Assembly (NCBI RefSeq): GCF_022690685.1
Contig: NZ_JALCYY010000006.1
Location: forward strand, 61,135-125,134
Reading direction: 5' to 3'
DNA: 64,000 nt
Origin: Anaeromyxobacter terrae
GTDB lineage: Bacteria; Myxococcota; Myxococcia; Myxococcales; Anaeromyxobacteraceae
The notes beneath the pieces are model-generated. The model did no database searches. It saw only the letters and a program-made list of their open reading frames with translations, and had not been told where the DNA came from. This document shows positions 44,858-53,496 of this stretch, one piece after another. The position numbers were made by a program, and so were the translations under genes. Numbering within the stretch: position 1 is the first letter of the stretch; each line of letters opens with the position of its first letter.

Positions 44858-45652
44858 CTACCGACGCGTGGGGCTCGCGGTGGCGTCCCTCCGGAGCTTG
44901 CTCGGCGAAGTCCCCATCATCCGCCGGAACATCGCGATGAACGCGGACGAGCTGCCGTACCCGAGGTCGAGCGCGATGGACTCCACCGACCGCCCCGCCT
45001 CGAGCAGCGCGAGCGCGCGCACGACCCGCAGCCGCTGCCGCCACTCGCCGAAGGACATGCCGAGGTCGCGCTGGCACCGCCGCACGAGCGTCCGCTCCGT
45101 GGTGTGCACTCGCCTCGCCCACTGCGCCAGGGTCCGCGGATCGTCGGGGCACGCCTCGAGCGCGGCGAGGATGGGGCGGAGGAGCGGATCCTCGGAGGTG
45201 GGCAGGTACGTGCCCTGGCGCGGCGCCGCGGCGAGCTCGTCCACGAGCACCTCCACGAGCCGCGCGTCCGCGGGGGTGCGGGGCGTGTCGATCCCGCGCG
45301 CGCGCAGCTCTTCGAGGAGCACCTTCAGGAGCGGGCCCACCGCGAGGGCGCACGCCTCGCGGGGGAGCCGGCGAGACCGGTCGCGCGCGAGGTAGAGCGA
45401 GCAGAACGTCGCCTCGTGGCGGTTGAGGCCGACGTGCTCCACCTCGGGCGGGAGCCAGATCCCGTACTGCGGCGGCGCGAGGTAGTGGCGGTCCGCCAGC
45501 TTCAGCTCCATGACGCCGCTGAACGCGTACACGAACTCGCCCCAGTGGTGGCGGTGACGCGGGTACGACGAGTCCGGCTGCAGGCTGTCCGTCCGGAAGT
45601 ACACCGGGTGCGGGAGCGTCTCGTCGAGCGGGGTGCGGATGTGCCTCGGCAT
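44858..45652 (-). CDS. AraC-family transcriptional regulator with N-terminal cupin
   Basis: This 264-residue regulator has an N-terminal cupin-type sensor (about 15-95; HRHHWGEFVYAFSGVMEL, APPQYGIWLPPEVEHVG) and a C-terminal AraC double HTH (about 165-260; TLAQWARRVHTTERTLVRRCQRD, SIALDLGYGSSSAFIAMFRRMMG). It belongs to the subgroup that includes NimR, which controls an efflux gene next to it. A divergent EamA transporter lies 106 bp away and is the likely target. Confidence 0.88.
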   Translation of the reverse strand: MPRHIRTPLDETLPHPVYFRTDSLQPDSSYPRHRHHWGEFVYAFSGVMELKLADRHYLAPPQYGIWLPPEVEHVGLNRHEATFCSLYLARDRSRRLPREACALAVGPLLKVLLEELRARGIDTPRTPADARLVEVLVDELAAAPRQGTYLPTSEDPLLRPILAALEACPDDPRTLAQWARRVHTTERTLVRRCQRDLGMSFGEWRQRLRVVRALALLEAGRSVESIALDLGYGSSSAFIAMFRRMMGTSPSKLRRDATASPTRR

Positions 45653-45758
45653 GGCGACTTCGCTGCAGCGAATGTCCGGATCGCACTATATCGAGGCACC
45701 TCGCCAGCGGCATCATCGTGCGCGTGCCGGCGGCTGGGCTGGCGGCAGAGGGGACGGC

Positions 45759-46703
45759 ATGAGCTCGACGCGCAAGGGTCTCGACGGCTTCGTGATGGCG
45801 ACGATGGTGCTGCTGTGCGCGATCTGGGGCGCGCAGCAGGTCGCGATCAAGCTCGCGGCCCACGACGTCGTCCCGATCATGCAGGTCGGCCTCCGCTCCG
45901 GGATGAGCGCCCTGCTCGTGCTGCTCCTGATGCTGGCCCGCCGCGAGGACCTGTCGCTCCGGGACGGCACGCTTCGGCCCGGGGTCCTCGCGGGGGCGCT
46001 CTTCGCCGCCGAGTTCCTGTTCGTCGCCGAGGGGCTGCGCCGGACGTCCGCGTCGCACATGGCGGTGCTCCTCTACACCTCCCCGATCTTCACGGCGGTG
46101 GGGCTCCACTTCGCCGTCCGCGCCGAGCGCCTCCGCCGCCACCAGTGGCTCGGCATCGTGGTCGCATTCGCCGGGGTCGCGGTGGCGTTCGCGGGCGGCT
46201 GGCTCCACGGCGGCGTCTCGACGCGGATGCTCGTCGGCGACGCGCTGGGCGTCCTCGCCGGCGCGGCGTGGGGAGCGACGACGGTGGTGGTGCGGGGATC
46301 GGCGCTGTCCGACGCGGCGCCGGCGAAGACGCTGCTGTACCAGCTGGCGGTCGCGAGCGTCCTCCTGGTGGGCGCCGCCGCGATCTCGGGCCAGGCGGCG
46401 CAGGTCTCCCTCACGCCCGTCGCGTGGACGAGCCTCCTCTTCCAGGGGGTCGTCGTGTCGTTCGCGAGCTACCTCGCCTGGTTCTGGCTGCTCCGCCGCT
46501 ACGCCGCGTCCCAGGTCTCGGTGTTCTCGTTCCTGACGCCGCTGTTCGGCGTGACCTTCGGCGTGGTCGTGCTCCACGAGCGCGTCGACGCCGCCTTCGG
46601 CGTGGGCGCCGCGCTGGTGCTCGCGGGCATCACCGTCGTGAGCGCGCCGGGACTTCGCCGGCGCGCTCCGCGAGCCGCCCCGACGCCGGCCGGGGCCTCG
46701 TGA
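45759..46703 (+). CDS. EamA/DMT-family transporter
   Basis: This 314-residue protein has ten predicted membrane helices arranged as two EamA repeats (MVLLCAIWGAQQVAIKLAAHD and the second starting near GVLAGAAWGATTVVV). Start ATG 45759 follows AGAGGGGAC. It probably exports a small metabolite or drug, under control of the divergent AraC-type regulator. Confidence 0.88.
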   Translation: MSSTRKGLDGFVMATMVLLCAIWGAQQVAIKLAAHDVVPIMQVGLRSGMSALLVLLLMLARREDLSLRDGTLRPGVLAGALFAAEFLFVAEGLRRTSASHMAVLLYTSPIFTAVGLHFAVRAERLRRHQWLGIVVAFAGVAVAFAGGWLHGGVSTRMLVGDALGVLAGAAWGATTVVVRGSALSDAAPAKTLLYQLAVASVLLVGAAAISGQAAQVSLTPVAWTSLLFQGVVVSFASYLAWFWLLRRYAASQVSVFSFLTPLFGVTFGVVVLHERVDAAFGVGAALVLAGITVVSAPGLRRRAPRAAPTPAGAS

Positions 46704-46759
46704 CGCCGCGGGGCTCGTCCCTGGCGCCGGGCGGCGAGCTCGGGTAGGAAACCTTCACT

Positions 46760-47677
46760 GTGGCCCTCACTCCGCTCAATGCCCTGAACGCCTTCATCGC
46801 GGTCGCGCGTCGCCGTAGCTTCGCGGCCGCTGCCAGGGATCTCGGCGTATCCACCTCCGCGCTGAGCCAGTCCGTTCGGCAGCTCGAGGTGCGCCTCGGC
46901 GTGACGCTGCTCACGCGGACGTCGCGGACCGTGGCGCTCACGGACGCGGGGCAGCGTCTGGTGGAGAACGCGGGCCCGGCGGTGGATCAGGCGCTCGAGT
47001 CGCTGAAGACCGTGTCGGCCCGGCCTGGCGAGGTCACGGGCCGGGTCCGGCTCTCGGTGCCGACCCCGTCGGTGGCGCTCGTCGTCGCTCGACTGCTCTC
47101 GCGGTTCATCGAACGGTATCCGAAGGTGGAGGTCGAGGTTCAGGCCGAGAATCGGTTCGTGAACATCGTCGCCGAGGGCTTCGACGCGGGCATCCGCCTC
47201 TCGGAGGCCATCGAGCGCGACATGGTCCAGGTCCGGCTCACGGACGCGGGCCGCTTCGTCGTCGCGGCGGCTCCGTCGTATCTTTCGCGACGGGGCATCC
47301 CGGAGAAGCCGCAGGACCTCCTCCAGCACGACTGCCTCTGCATCCGCGCGTCCCCCAGCGGAGCGCGTTACGCGTGGGAGCTCGAGCGCGGGAGGAAGAC
47401 GTGGCGCGTCCCCGTGCAAGGGACGGTCACGACGAACGACCCCGACCTCATGCGACTTCTCGCCGTGGCGGGAGTGGGCCTCCTCTACGCGTTCGAGCCG
47501 CAGATCGCGGACGAGCTGCGCCGCGGGAGCCTGCGCATCGTTCTCGAGCAGTACGCGGCAGCCGTTCCGGGGTTCTTCCTGTACTTCCCGAGCCGAGCCC
47601 AGGTGTCGCCCGCGTTCAGGGCCTTCGTGGACGTCGCGCGCGAGCTGGCGACCGAGTCGAAGCAGCGATCACGGTGA
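46760..47677 (+). CDS. LysR-family transcriptional regulator
   Basis: This 305-residue regulator has an N-terminal winged HTH (about 5-63; NAFIAVARRRSFAAAARDLGVSTSALSQSV) and a periplasmic-binding-like effector domain (about 92-295) with RVRLSVPTPSVALVVARLL and GFDAGIRLSEAIERDMV. The pattern resembles the CrgA/DhcR branch that often controls SDR and aldo-keto reductase genes. GTG start at 46760. Target genes are not evident. Confidence 0.88.
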   Translation: MALTPLNALNAFIAVARRRSFAAAARDLGVSTSALSQSVRQLEVRLGVTLLTRTSRTVALTDAGQRLVENAGPAVDQALESLKTVSARPGEVTGRVRLSVPTPSVALVVARLLSRFIERYPKVEVEVQAENRFVNIVAEGFDAGIRLSEAIERDMVQVRLTDAGRFVVAAAPSYLSRRGIPEKPQDLLQHDCLCIRASPSGARYAWELERGRKTWRVPVQGTVTTNDPDLMRLLAVAGVGLLYAFEPQIADELRRGSLRIVLEQYAAAVPGFFLYFPSRAQVSPAFRAFVDVARELATESKQRSR

Positions 47678-47717
47678 CCGCACGCCTCGCGCCGGGCGGA
47701 CGTGCTCCCTGCTGCGA

Positions 47718-48380
47718 CTAGCGCCCTGACCGGCGGCGTGGCTTCCGCACGGCGCGGACCCGGCCGCTCGCGCCACCGCCGGCGTAGAAGAGCTCGCCCT
47801 GGTCCGACTCCAGCCCGCTCACGCCCGTTCCCGCCGGCATCGTCAGGCGGGTCAGCACCTCGCCCGTCTCGGGGTCGACCTGGCGGATGTCGGCGTCGTC
47901 GCCTTCCCAGGTCCCGTGCCAGAGCTCGCCGTCCACCCAGGTGACTCCGGTGACGAAGCGGTTCGACTCGATCGTGCGCAGGATCGCGCCGGTGTCGGGA
48001 TCGATCTGATGGATCTTCCGGTCGCGGTATTGCCCGACCCACAGCGTACCCTCACCCCAGGCCAGCCCCGAGTCACGCCCGCCGCCGGGCGCCGGGATCG
48101 TCGACAGGACCTCGCCGGTCGCCGGATCGATCTTGTGGATGCGGTCCCCCGCGATCTGGAAGAGGTGCCGGCCGTCGAAGGCCGTCCCGGCATCGCAGGC
48201 GACGTCCAGGGCTCGCACGATCCTGCCGCTCGCCGGCTCGAAGGCCTGCAGCTTCTCGCCGCTGGCGAACCAGACCCGGCTGCCGTCGAAGCTGACGCCG
48301 TGCACGTGCGGTGCGCCGGGGAAGGGCCCGTACTCGCGCACGGTCTCGGCCGGTTGCTCCGTCTCGCTGACCTTGCTCAT
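47718..48380 (-). CDS. Beta-propeller protein (Vgb/glutamine-cyclotransferase-like)
   Basis: This 220-residue cytoplasmic-looking protein consists of about five repeated blades (HVHGVSFDGSRVWFAS, GLAWGEGTLWVGQYRDRKIHQIDPDTG, GVTWVDGELWHGTWEGDDADI). This is the pattern of the Vgb/SMP-30/glutamine-cyclotransferase propeller group. No signal peptide. ATG 48378-48380 has AGGAG upstream. It is 22 bp downstream of the TPR/winged-helix regulator and surely cotranscribed. Function unknown. Confidence 0.7.
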   Translation of the reverse strand: MSKVSETEQPAETVREYGPFPGAPHVHGVSFDGSRVWFASGEKLQAFEPASGRIVRALDVACDAGTAFDGRHLFQIAGDRIHKIDPATGEVLSTIPAPGGGRDSGLAWGEGTLWVGQYRDRKIHQIDPDTGAILRTIESNRFVTGVTWVDGELWHGTWEGDDADIRQVDPETGEVLTRLTMPAGTGVSGLESDQGELFYAGGGASGRVRAVRKPRRRSGR

Positions 48381-48402
48381 CGCCTGCTCCTTTTCTCTCT
48401 CC

Positions 48403-49623
48403 CTAACCGAGCCCGTCGGAGACCGGGAGCAACAAGGTCGTCGCGAATCCGGCCACTGGCGCGGAGAGCCAGCGCTGGGAGCGGCCGCGGCCCAGCGCGC
48501 GAACCTGGCCGGCCTCCTCGAGGGCGACCAGGGCCCGCTGCACCGTCCGCTGGCTGGCCCCAAGGGCCTGAGCCAGCGCCGAGGTCGACCAGGCCTCGCC
48601 GTCGGCGAGCAGCGCCAGGACGGCGGCGTCGGGGCTCTCGATCGGTGGCGCCAGCAGCCGCACCGTGCCGGCCCCTCGCGCCACCAGGCGAAAGCCAACC
48701 GCGGTGGCCCGGATCTCGGCGAGCGGCCGCAGCTCTCGACGCAGGCGCCCGATTCCGACCCGCAGGCGCGCGCGATGGGATGGGTTCGTCCGGCGCGCGC
48801 CGAACGCGCGCTCGATCAGGCCGTCGCGCGCCGCCTCGCCGGGCCACGCCTCCGCCAGACCGTACAGCAGCGCGAACAGCGCCGGCCGGCGTGAGAGCCG
48901 CACGACCCGCTCTCCCCGGCGCGCCACCCGCCGGCAGCCGTCGACGACCAGGTCCGGTGAGGCGAGTACCGCCTCCACCTCCGCCAGGGTCAGGGACCGC
49001 GCCTCGCCCGCGGCGACGAGGCGCGCCGCCGGCAGCACGAGGGTCCGTCCCGCCTGCTCGACCTCCGCGCACAGCGCCCCGATGCCCGACCGCTCCGCCG
49101 CCGCCCGCGCGCCGGCGAGGGCCACGCGCGCCTGCTCTGCTCGCCCGCGGCGGAGCGCGATCTCGAAGGTGACCAGGGCGGCGATGGCCGCGAGGCGGGC
49201 GGGCCCGGCGCCGAGCTCGAGCGTCGCGCACGCGGCGTCCGCCTCGTCCACCCGGCCGAGCAGCAGGAGACGACGGATCTGCAGCAGCCGGGCGTGGGCC
49301 GCGTTCTCCCGGTCCCCGCGAGCGGCGAACGTGCGCAGGGCTTCGGCGAGCGCCCGCGGCGGCCAGGCGAGATCGCGCGCCGCCAGCGCCACCTCCGCCT
49401 CCGCCGTGAGGCACCGTGCCCGCGCGAGCGTCTCGCGCGGCCCGAAGCCCTGCGCCGCGCGTCGCAGCAGCTCCCGCGCGCGCCCCAGGTCCGAGAGCTG
49501 GGCCATCGCGATCCCGCGCAGCGCGAGCGCCGCCGGGTCGTCCCGCAAGGCGACGCGCTTGAGCGCGCCGAGCGGATCTCCCGCGCGCAGCGCGCGCCCT
49601 GCCGCGGTGATCGAGGAATCCAT
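48403..49623 (-). CDS. TPR-like regulator with two winged-helix regions
   Basis: This 406-residue protein has an Ala/Arg-rich helical first half (about 1-200) that reads as TPR-like repeats. A winged-helix region like Trans_reg_C follows (about 225-320; RPALFALLYGLAEAWPGEAARDGLIERAFG). A C-terminal helix-turn-helix (about 330-385; SPDAAVLALLADGEAWSTSALAQALGASQRTVQRALVALEEAG) closes it. The architecture suggests a transcription regulator of the BTAD/SARP-like type with an added DNA-binding module. It is divergent from the SDR gene and upstream of the beta-propeller gene. Confidence 0.7.
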   Translation of the reverse strand: MDSSITAAGRALRAGDPLGALKRVALRDDPAALALRGIAMAQLSDLGRARELLRRAAQGFGPRETLARARCLTAEAEVALAARDLAWPPRALAEALRTFAARGDRENAAHARLLQIRRLLLLGRVDEADAACATLELGAGPARLAAIAALVTFEIALRRGRAEQARVALAGARAAAERSGIGALCAEVEQAGRTLVLPAARLVAAGEARSLTLAEVEAVLASPDLVVDGCRRVARRGERVVRLSRRPALFALLYGLAEAWPGEAARDGLIERAFGARRTNPSHRARLRVGIGRLRRELRPLAEIRATAVGFRLVARGAGTVRLLAPPIESPDAAVLALLADGEAWSTSALAQALGASQRTVQRALVALEEAGQVRALGRGRSQRWLSAPVAGFATTLLLPVSDGLG

Positions 49624-49734
49624 CGTCCGATCCTAACCGCGTCGTCCTTGTTACTCCCGCCTCGCTTCGTCGGCCTTTACGACTCGTCCTGTGCAGGGGC
49701 TGAGCCCTGCCGAACAACGAGAAGGGAAGAGACG

Positions 49735-50493
49735 ATGAACGCACAGAGAATCGAAGGAGCGGTCGCCCTGGTGACGGGCGCCAACCGTGGCATCGGGCGA
49801 GCTCTGACCGAAGCGCTCCTGACCCGGGGCGTGAGGAAGGTCTACGCCACGGCGCGCAATCCGGAGGCGCTGCGCGCCGTGCGTGACGAGCGGCTCGTTT
49901 CGCTGCGGCTCGACGTGACCGACGCGAACCAGATCCGCGCGGGCGCAGAAGCGGCTTCGGACGTCGAGCTCGTCTTCAACAACGCCGGCGTGGTGCTTGC
50001 CAGAGGAATCGCGGATTCAACGCTCCTCGACCAGGCCCGGCGCGAGATGGAGGTGAACTACTTCGGGCCTCTGCAGCTGCTCCACCGCCTGGCGCCGACG
50101 CTGGCCAGGAACGGCGGGGGGGCGGTCGTCAACATCGGCTCGGCGGCCGGCCTGACCAACCTCCCCTTCTTCCCGACCTACAGCGCCTCGAAGGCCGCGC
50201 TCCATTCGCTGACCCAGGCCGCGCGTATCCTCCTCGGGGCGCAGGGCACCTCGGTCTTCGGCGTCTACGCGGGCCCCGTCGACACCGACATGGCCCGTGA
50301 GCTTGCGCTGCCGAAGACCTCGCCGCGTGACGTGGCGTTCGCGATCCTCGACGGCATCGAGACCGGGCAGGAGGACATCTTCCCGGACCCCTTCGCCGTG
50401 GAGTTTGGTCGACAGTTCGGGTCCTCGCCGAAGGCCTCGGAACGACAGATCGCCGCAATGGCCGCCGCGATGCTGTCGGGATCCGCGGCATGA
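49735..50493 (+). CDS. Short-chain dehydrogenase/reductase
   Basis: This 252-residue classical-type SDR has the NAD(P)-binding TGANRGIGRAL, NNAG and a catalytic Ser-Tyr-Lys in VNIGSAAG...TYSASKAAL. ATG 49735 follows GAAGGGAAGAG. The substrate is unknown. It starts a plus-strand run with DUF899 and DUF2182 genes. Confidence 0.9.
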   Translation: MNAQRIEGAVALVTGANRGIGRALTEALLTRGVRKVYATARNPEALRAVRDERLVSLRLDVTDANQIRAGAEAASDVELVFNNAGVVLARGIADSTLLDQARREMEVNYFGPLQLLHRLAPTLARNGGGAVVNIGSAAGLTNLPFFPTYSASKAALHSLTQAARILLGAQGTSVFGVYAGPVDTDMARELALPKTSPRDVAFAILDGIETGQEDIFPDPFAVEFGRQFGSSPKASERQIAAMAAAMLSGSAA

Positions 50494-50578
50494 ACGAGCG
50501 ACCTTTCGCCCGAGCAGCCGACGAACGCGGGACGGAAGGGGACGAACGATGAAGGACACCCGCAGGAAGGAGAGAAAG

Positions 50579-51352
50579 ATGACGACGCACACGACCGGCA
50601 CACGTGAGGAGTGGCTCGCTGCACGGCTCGAGCTGCTCGAGGCGGAGAAGGAGCTGACACGGCGCAGCGACGAGCTGGCGCGGCGGCGGCAGGAGCTGCC
50701 GTGGGTTCGGATCGACAAGGAGTATCGATTCGAGACCGACGAGGGGAGCGCCTCGCTGGCGGACCTCTTCCGGGGGCGCTCGCAGCTCCTCGTCTACCAC
50801 TTCATGTTCGGCCCCGACTACACGGCGGGGTGTCCGTCCTGCTCGGCGATCGCGGACGGGTTCGACGGTTCCGTCGTCCACCTGGCCCACCACGACGTCA
50901 CGCTCTCGGCGGTGTCGCGGGCGCCTCTCGCGAAGCTGCAGGCGTACAAGCGACGGATGGGGTGGAAGTTTCCCTGGGCGTCCTCGTTCGGAGGGGACTT
51001 CAACCTCGACTTCAACGTCCAGTTCACCGCGAGGCAACAGCGCGAGGGGGGCATCGAATACAACTACCGGCGCGAGGCGGCCGCGTTTCAGCGGAGCGCG
51101 CTCGGCCGGGACGGTGGCGGCGAGGGGGCCGTCGGCGAGATCGCGGCCATGACCGGAACCGACGTGGCCACGTACACCCGCGAGCGGCCGGGCATGAGCG
51201 CGTTCGTGCTCGAGGACGGCGTCGTCTACCACGCCTATTCCGCCTATTCGCGCGGGATCGACGGCCTGTGGGGCATGTACCAGTGGCTCGACCGCGCGCC
51301 CGGGGGGCGCAACGAGACGGACGTCTGGTGGCGCCGCCACGACGAGTACTGA
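50579..51352 (+). CDS. DUF899 thioredoxin-fold protein
   Basis: This protein has about 257 residues. A DUF899 thioredoxin-like fold is visible from LVYHFMFGPDYTAGCPSCSAIADGFDG (two Cys in a CPSC pair) through SSFGGDFNLDFNVQF to WQWLDRAPGGR-like end (MYQWLDRAPGGRNE). Redox or peroxiredoxin-like activity is suspected, unproven. Start ATG 50579 has AGGAAGGAGAGA; an upstream ATG (50549) in frame is possible. Confidence 0.88.
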   Translation: MTTHTTGTREEWLAARLELLEAEKELTRRSDELARRRQELPWVRIDKEYRFETDEGSASLADLFRGRSQLLVYHFMFGPDYTAGCPSCSAIADGFDGSVVHLAHHDVTLSAVSRAPLAKLQAYKRRMGWKFPWASSFGGDFNLDFNVQFTARQQREGGIEYNYRREAAAFQRSALGRDGGGEGAVGEIAAMTGTDVATYTRERPGMSAFVLEDGVVYHAYSAYSRGIDGLWGMYQWLDRAPGGRNETDVWWRRHDEY

Positions 51353-51402
51353 GCGAAGTCGTGGGGGTCAGTGGCGCAACTGCGGGACTGGAGATCTCAC
51401 CC

Positions 51403-52197
51403 ATGGTTTCCGAGCGAGCCTCGCGGCAAGCCTTCCTCGGCGTCTCGGCCCTGCTCTTCGCCGTCAGCGCGGCGGTGACGATCGTCTGGTGCCGGTCCAT
51501 GTCGGCGATGGGCGGGATGCCGATGCCCGGCGGCTGGACGATGTCGATGGCGTGGATGCGGATGCCCGGACAGACGTGGCCCGGCGCCGCGGCGTCGTTC
51601 CTCGGCATGTGGGTCGTGATGATGGTGGCGATGATGCTGCCGTCCCTGGTCCCGATGCTGGGGCGCTACCGCGAGGCAGCCGCTGGCAGGACGGGCGAGA
51701 CGCACCTCGGTCGGCTGACCGCGCTCGTGGGCGTGGGTTACTTCCTGGTGTGGACGGTGTTCGGAATGGCGGCCTTTCCGCTGGGGATCGCGCTGGCGGC
51801 GGCCGAGATGATGGAGCCGGCGCTGGCGCACGGCGTACCGATCGCGGTCGGCGTGGTCGTCGTCATCGCCGGCTCCCTCCAGTTCACCGCATGGAAGGCG
51901 CGTCACCTTGCCTGCTGCCGGGAGGCACCCGGGCGCGGCCGCACGCTGCCGGCCGACGCCGCCACGGCCTGGCGGCACGGCCTGCGCCTCGGTCTCCACT
52001 GCAGCTACTGCTGCGCCGGTCCGATGGCGATCCTCCTGGTCATGGGGGTCATGGACCTTCGCGCGATGGCACTCGTGACGGCAGCCATCACCGTGGAGCG
52101 TCTCGCACCGGCCGGCGAGCGCGTCGCGCGAGCCATCGGGGCCGCCGTCGTCGGGGCGGGGCTGCTCATGATCGCGCGAGCAGCCGGGCTCGGATGA
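51403..52197 (+). CDS. DUF2182 integral membrane protein
   Basis: This 264-residue membrane protein has about six helices. A Met-rich periplasmic part (MSAMGGMPMPGGWTMSMAWM) and the WVVMMVAMMLPSLVPML and GLRLGLHCSYCCAGPMAILL stretches are DUF2182 signatures. The Met/Cys/His content suggests metal (copper-like) binding. ATG 51403 was chosen with GGAG at distance 10; a GTG at 51361 is a longer alternative. Confidence 0.85.
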   Translation: MVSERASRQAFLGVSALLFAVSAAVTIVWCRSMSAMGGMPMPGGWTMSMAWMRMPGQTWPGAAASFLGMWVVMMVAMMLPSLVPMLGRYREAAAGRTGETHLGRLTALVGVGYFLVWTVFGMAAFPLGIALAAAEMMEPALAHGVPIAVGVVVVIAGSLQFTAWKARHLACCREAPGRGRTLPADAATAWRHGLRLGLHCSYCCAGPMAILLVMGVMDLRAMALVTAAITVERLAPAGERVARAIGAAVVGAGLLMIARAAGLG

Positions 52198-52348
52198 CGC
52201 ATCCGAGGTGCTCGCCGTCCGGTGGGGGTGTCAGCTTTCCCGCCCCGGCCCGTCTGAAGACTCGGGTCTGGCGGTGCAGCGAGCGCGCTGCTCCGTGGGG
52301 CCCCGCCCACCACGGGCGTCACCAACCCCACGAAGAAGGATGACGACA

Positions 52349-52525
52349 ATGCGCAATCCGAACGAGAAGCCCCTCCGCCCCGTGCCCGCGCCGACGGCGC
52401 TCGGGGACGCCTTGCTGAGCAAGGTGTCCGGGGCCAGCAAGCACCCCGTCTATCCCATGCCCCCCGGCCAGTTCCCTGGCGAGGGCAACGGCTGGCTCCC
52501 CGGAAACGGCGAACGCTCGCGCTGA
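52349..52525 (+). CDS. Small Pro/Gly-rich peptide with possible double-glycine-type leader
   Basis: This 58-residue peptide has AAGGA 8 bp before ATG 52349; an upstream ATG at 52340 is less well spaced. The first ~29 residues end in ALLSKVSGA, which resembles the hydrophobic-G(G/A/S) site of exported bacteriocin/RiPP leaders. The second half is Pro/Gly-rich with two Trp/Phe-containing blocks (PPGQFPGEGNGWLPG) and has no Cys. No modifying enzyme is adjacent; LanM is 9 kb away and needs Cys. Function unknown. Confidence 0.5.
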   Translation: MRNPNEKPLRPVPAPTALGDALLSKVSGASKHPVYPMPPGQFPGEGNGWLPGNGERSR

Positions 52526-52592
52526 TCCAGGGCCGCTGGGGCTCCGGTCCTGGCTGAGTCGATCCGGCCGCGCCACGCCTCGCGCTTCCCCC

Positions 52593-52631
52593 CTCGGCCC
52601 GGCCGCGCCTGCACGGTTCGGCCGGGCCGAG
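52593..52631. terminator. Strong hairpin between convergent genes
   Basis: CTCGGCCCGGCCG (52593-52605) and CGGCCGGGCCGAG (52619-52631) are perfect inverted 13-mers around a 13-nt loop. They lie between the small-peptide gene and the SnoaL-like gene, which run toward each other. Confidence 0.6.
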
Positions 52632-52662
52632 TGCGACCTTGCGCACGCGGCCGGCCACGCAA

Positions 52663-53091
52663 CTACAGCAGGCCGATCTGCCGCAGGAAGCCGACCTGGT
52701 CGTAGAAGAGCTTCTCCTCGACGATCTCGCCGTCCTTCCAGCGCGCGACGGTGCAGAACTCCAGCTCGAACGACTTGCCGGTGGGGGGATGCACCTTGCC
52801 GCTCAGATCCTTCCACGGCCCGATCATCTTCCCCTTCCACTTCGCGATCGTGCAGGTCCAGTCGCCCGACGCGAGCATCACCTTGTAGGGATCGTTCTCG
52901 AGCTGGTTCTCGATCGACTTGAAGAATGCCGCCGACTCGGCCTGGTGTGCGTCGCGGCCGCGCGTCGGGTCGGGCTGGCCCGGCCAGAACACCTGCGTGT
53001 CCGCCGAGTGGCGCTTCCTGAAGACCTCCCAGTCCTGGCTGTTCCAGGCATCGTCGAGCGTCTTCATCCGCTGCAGGTTGTCCTCGGCCAT
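52663..53091 (-). CDS. SnoaL-like ester-cyclase-family protein
   Basis: This 142-residue NTF2/SnoaL-fold protein has landmarks WEVFRKRHSADTQVFWPGQP, GKVHPPTGKSFELEFCTVARW and the final YDQVGFLRQIGLL, common in 'ester cyclase' members. Start ATG 53089-53091 has GGAGG at 6 bp; a longer frame upstream is Gly/Arg-rich and unlikely. Substrate unknown. Confidence 0.82.
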   Translation of the reverse strand: MAEDNLQRMKTLDDAWNSQDWEVFRKRHSADTQVFWPGQPDPTRGRDAHQAESAAFFKSIENQLENDPYKVMLASGDWTCTIAKWKGKMIGPWKDLSGKVHPPTGKSFELEFCTVARWKDGEIVEEKLFYDQVGFLRQIGLL

Positions 53092-53496
53092 GGTCTCGCC
53101 TCCGACGTGAACGCCTCGTCCGCGCAGGCCCAGGCCCATCCCGTCCTGCCCGTCGTGCGAGGCGCGATAACCGTACGCACCGTCCGCGGAGCGCGCGGGC
53201 GAATCGAAGCGGGTCGCGAGTGGTCGTCACGCCGCTCGTTCGCGTGGACGCTGGCCTCGGGGTTCCCTCGTTCGCCGCGCCACGGCCATCCCTGCCACGT
53301 GCCTGACGTCGTCAGGGAGGACTGACGCGGTGCTGGCGCAGCCCGCCGTGCTCAAGTTTCCGTCCGATTCACACGGGAACGGTGCCACGTCATTCCCTGA
53401 CTCGACCCGGCGAGCGGGGCCCCGCCGAGGGGCCGCTCGACACGGCCTGTGGCCTCACACGCGGTCGGCCGCCCCGTGGAACGGAGTGAGGAATAC
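53092..53496. other. Intergenic region with a palindrome
   Basis: About 400 bp with no supported gene between divergent genes. It holds CCTGAC-GTC-GTCAGG (53302-53316), a perfect 6-bp inverted repeat resembling an operator, about 180 bp before the M20 gene. Confidence 0.4.
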
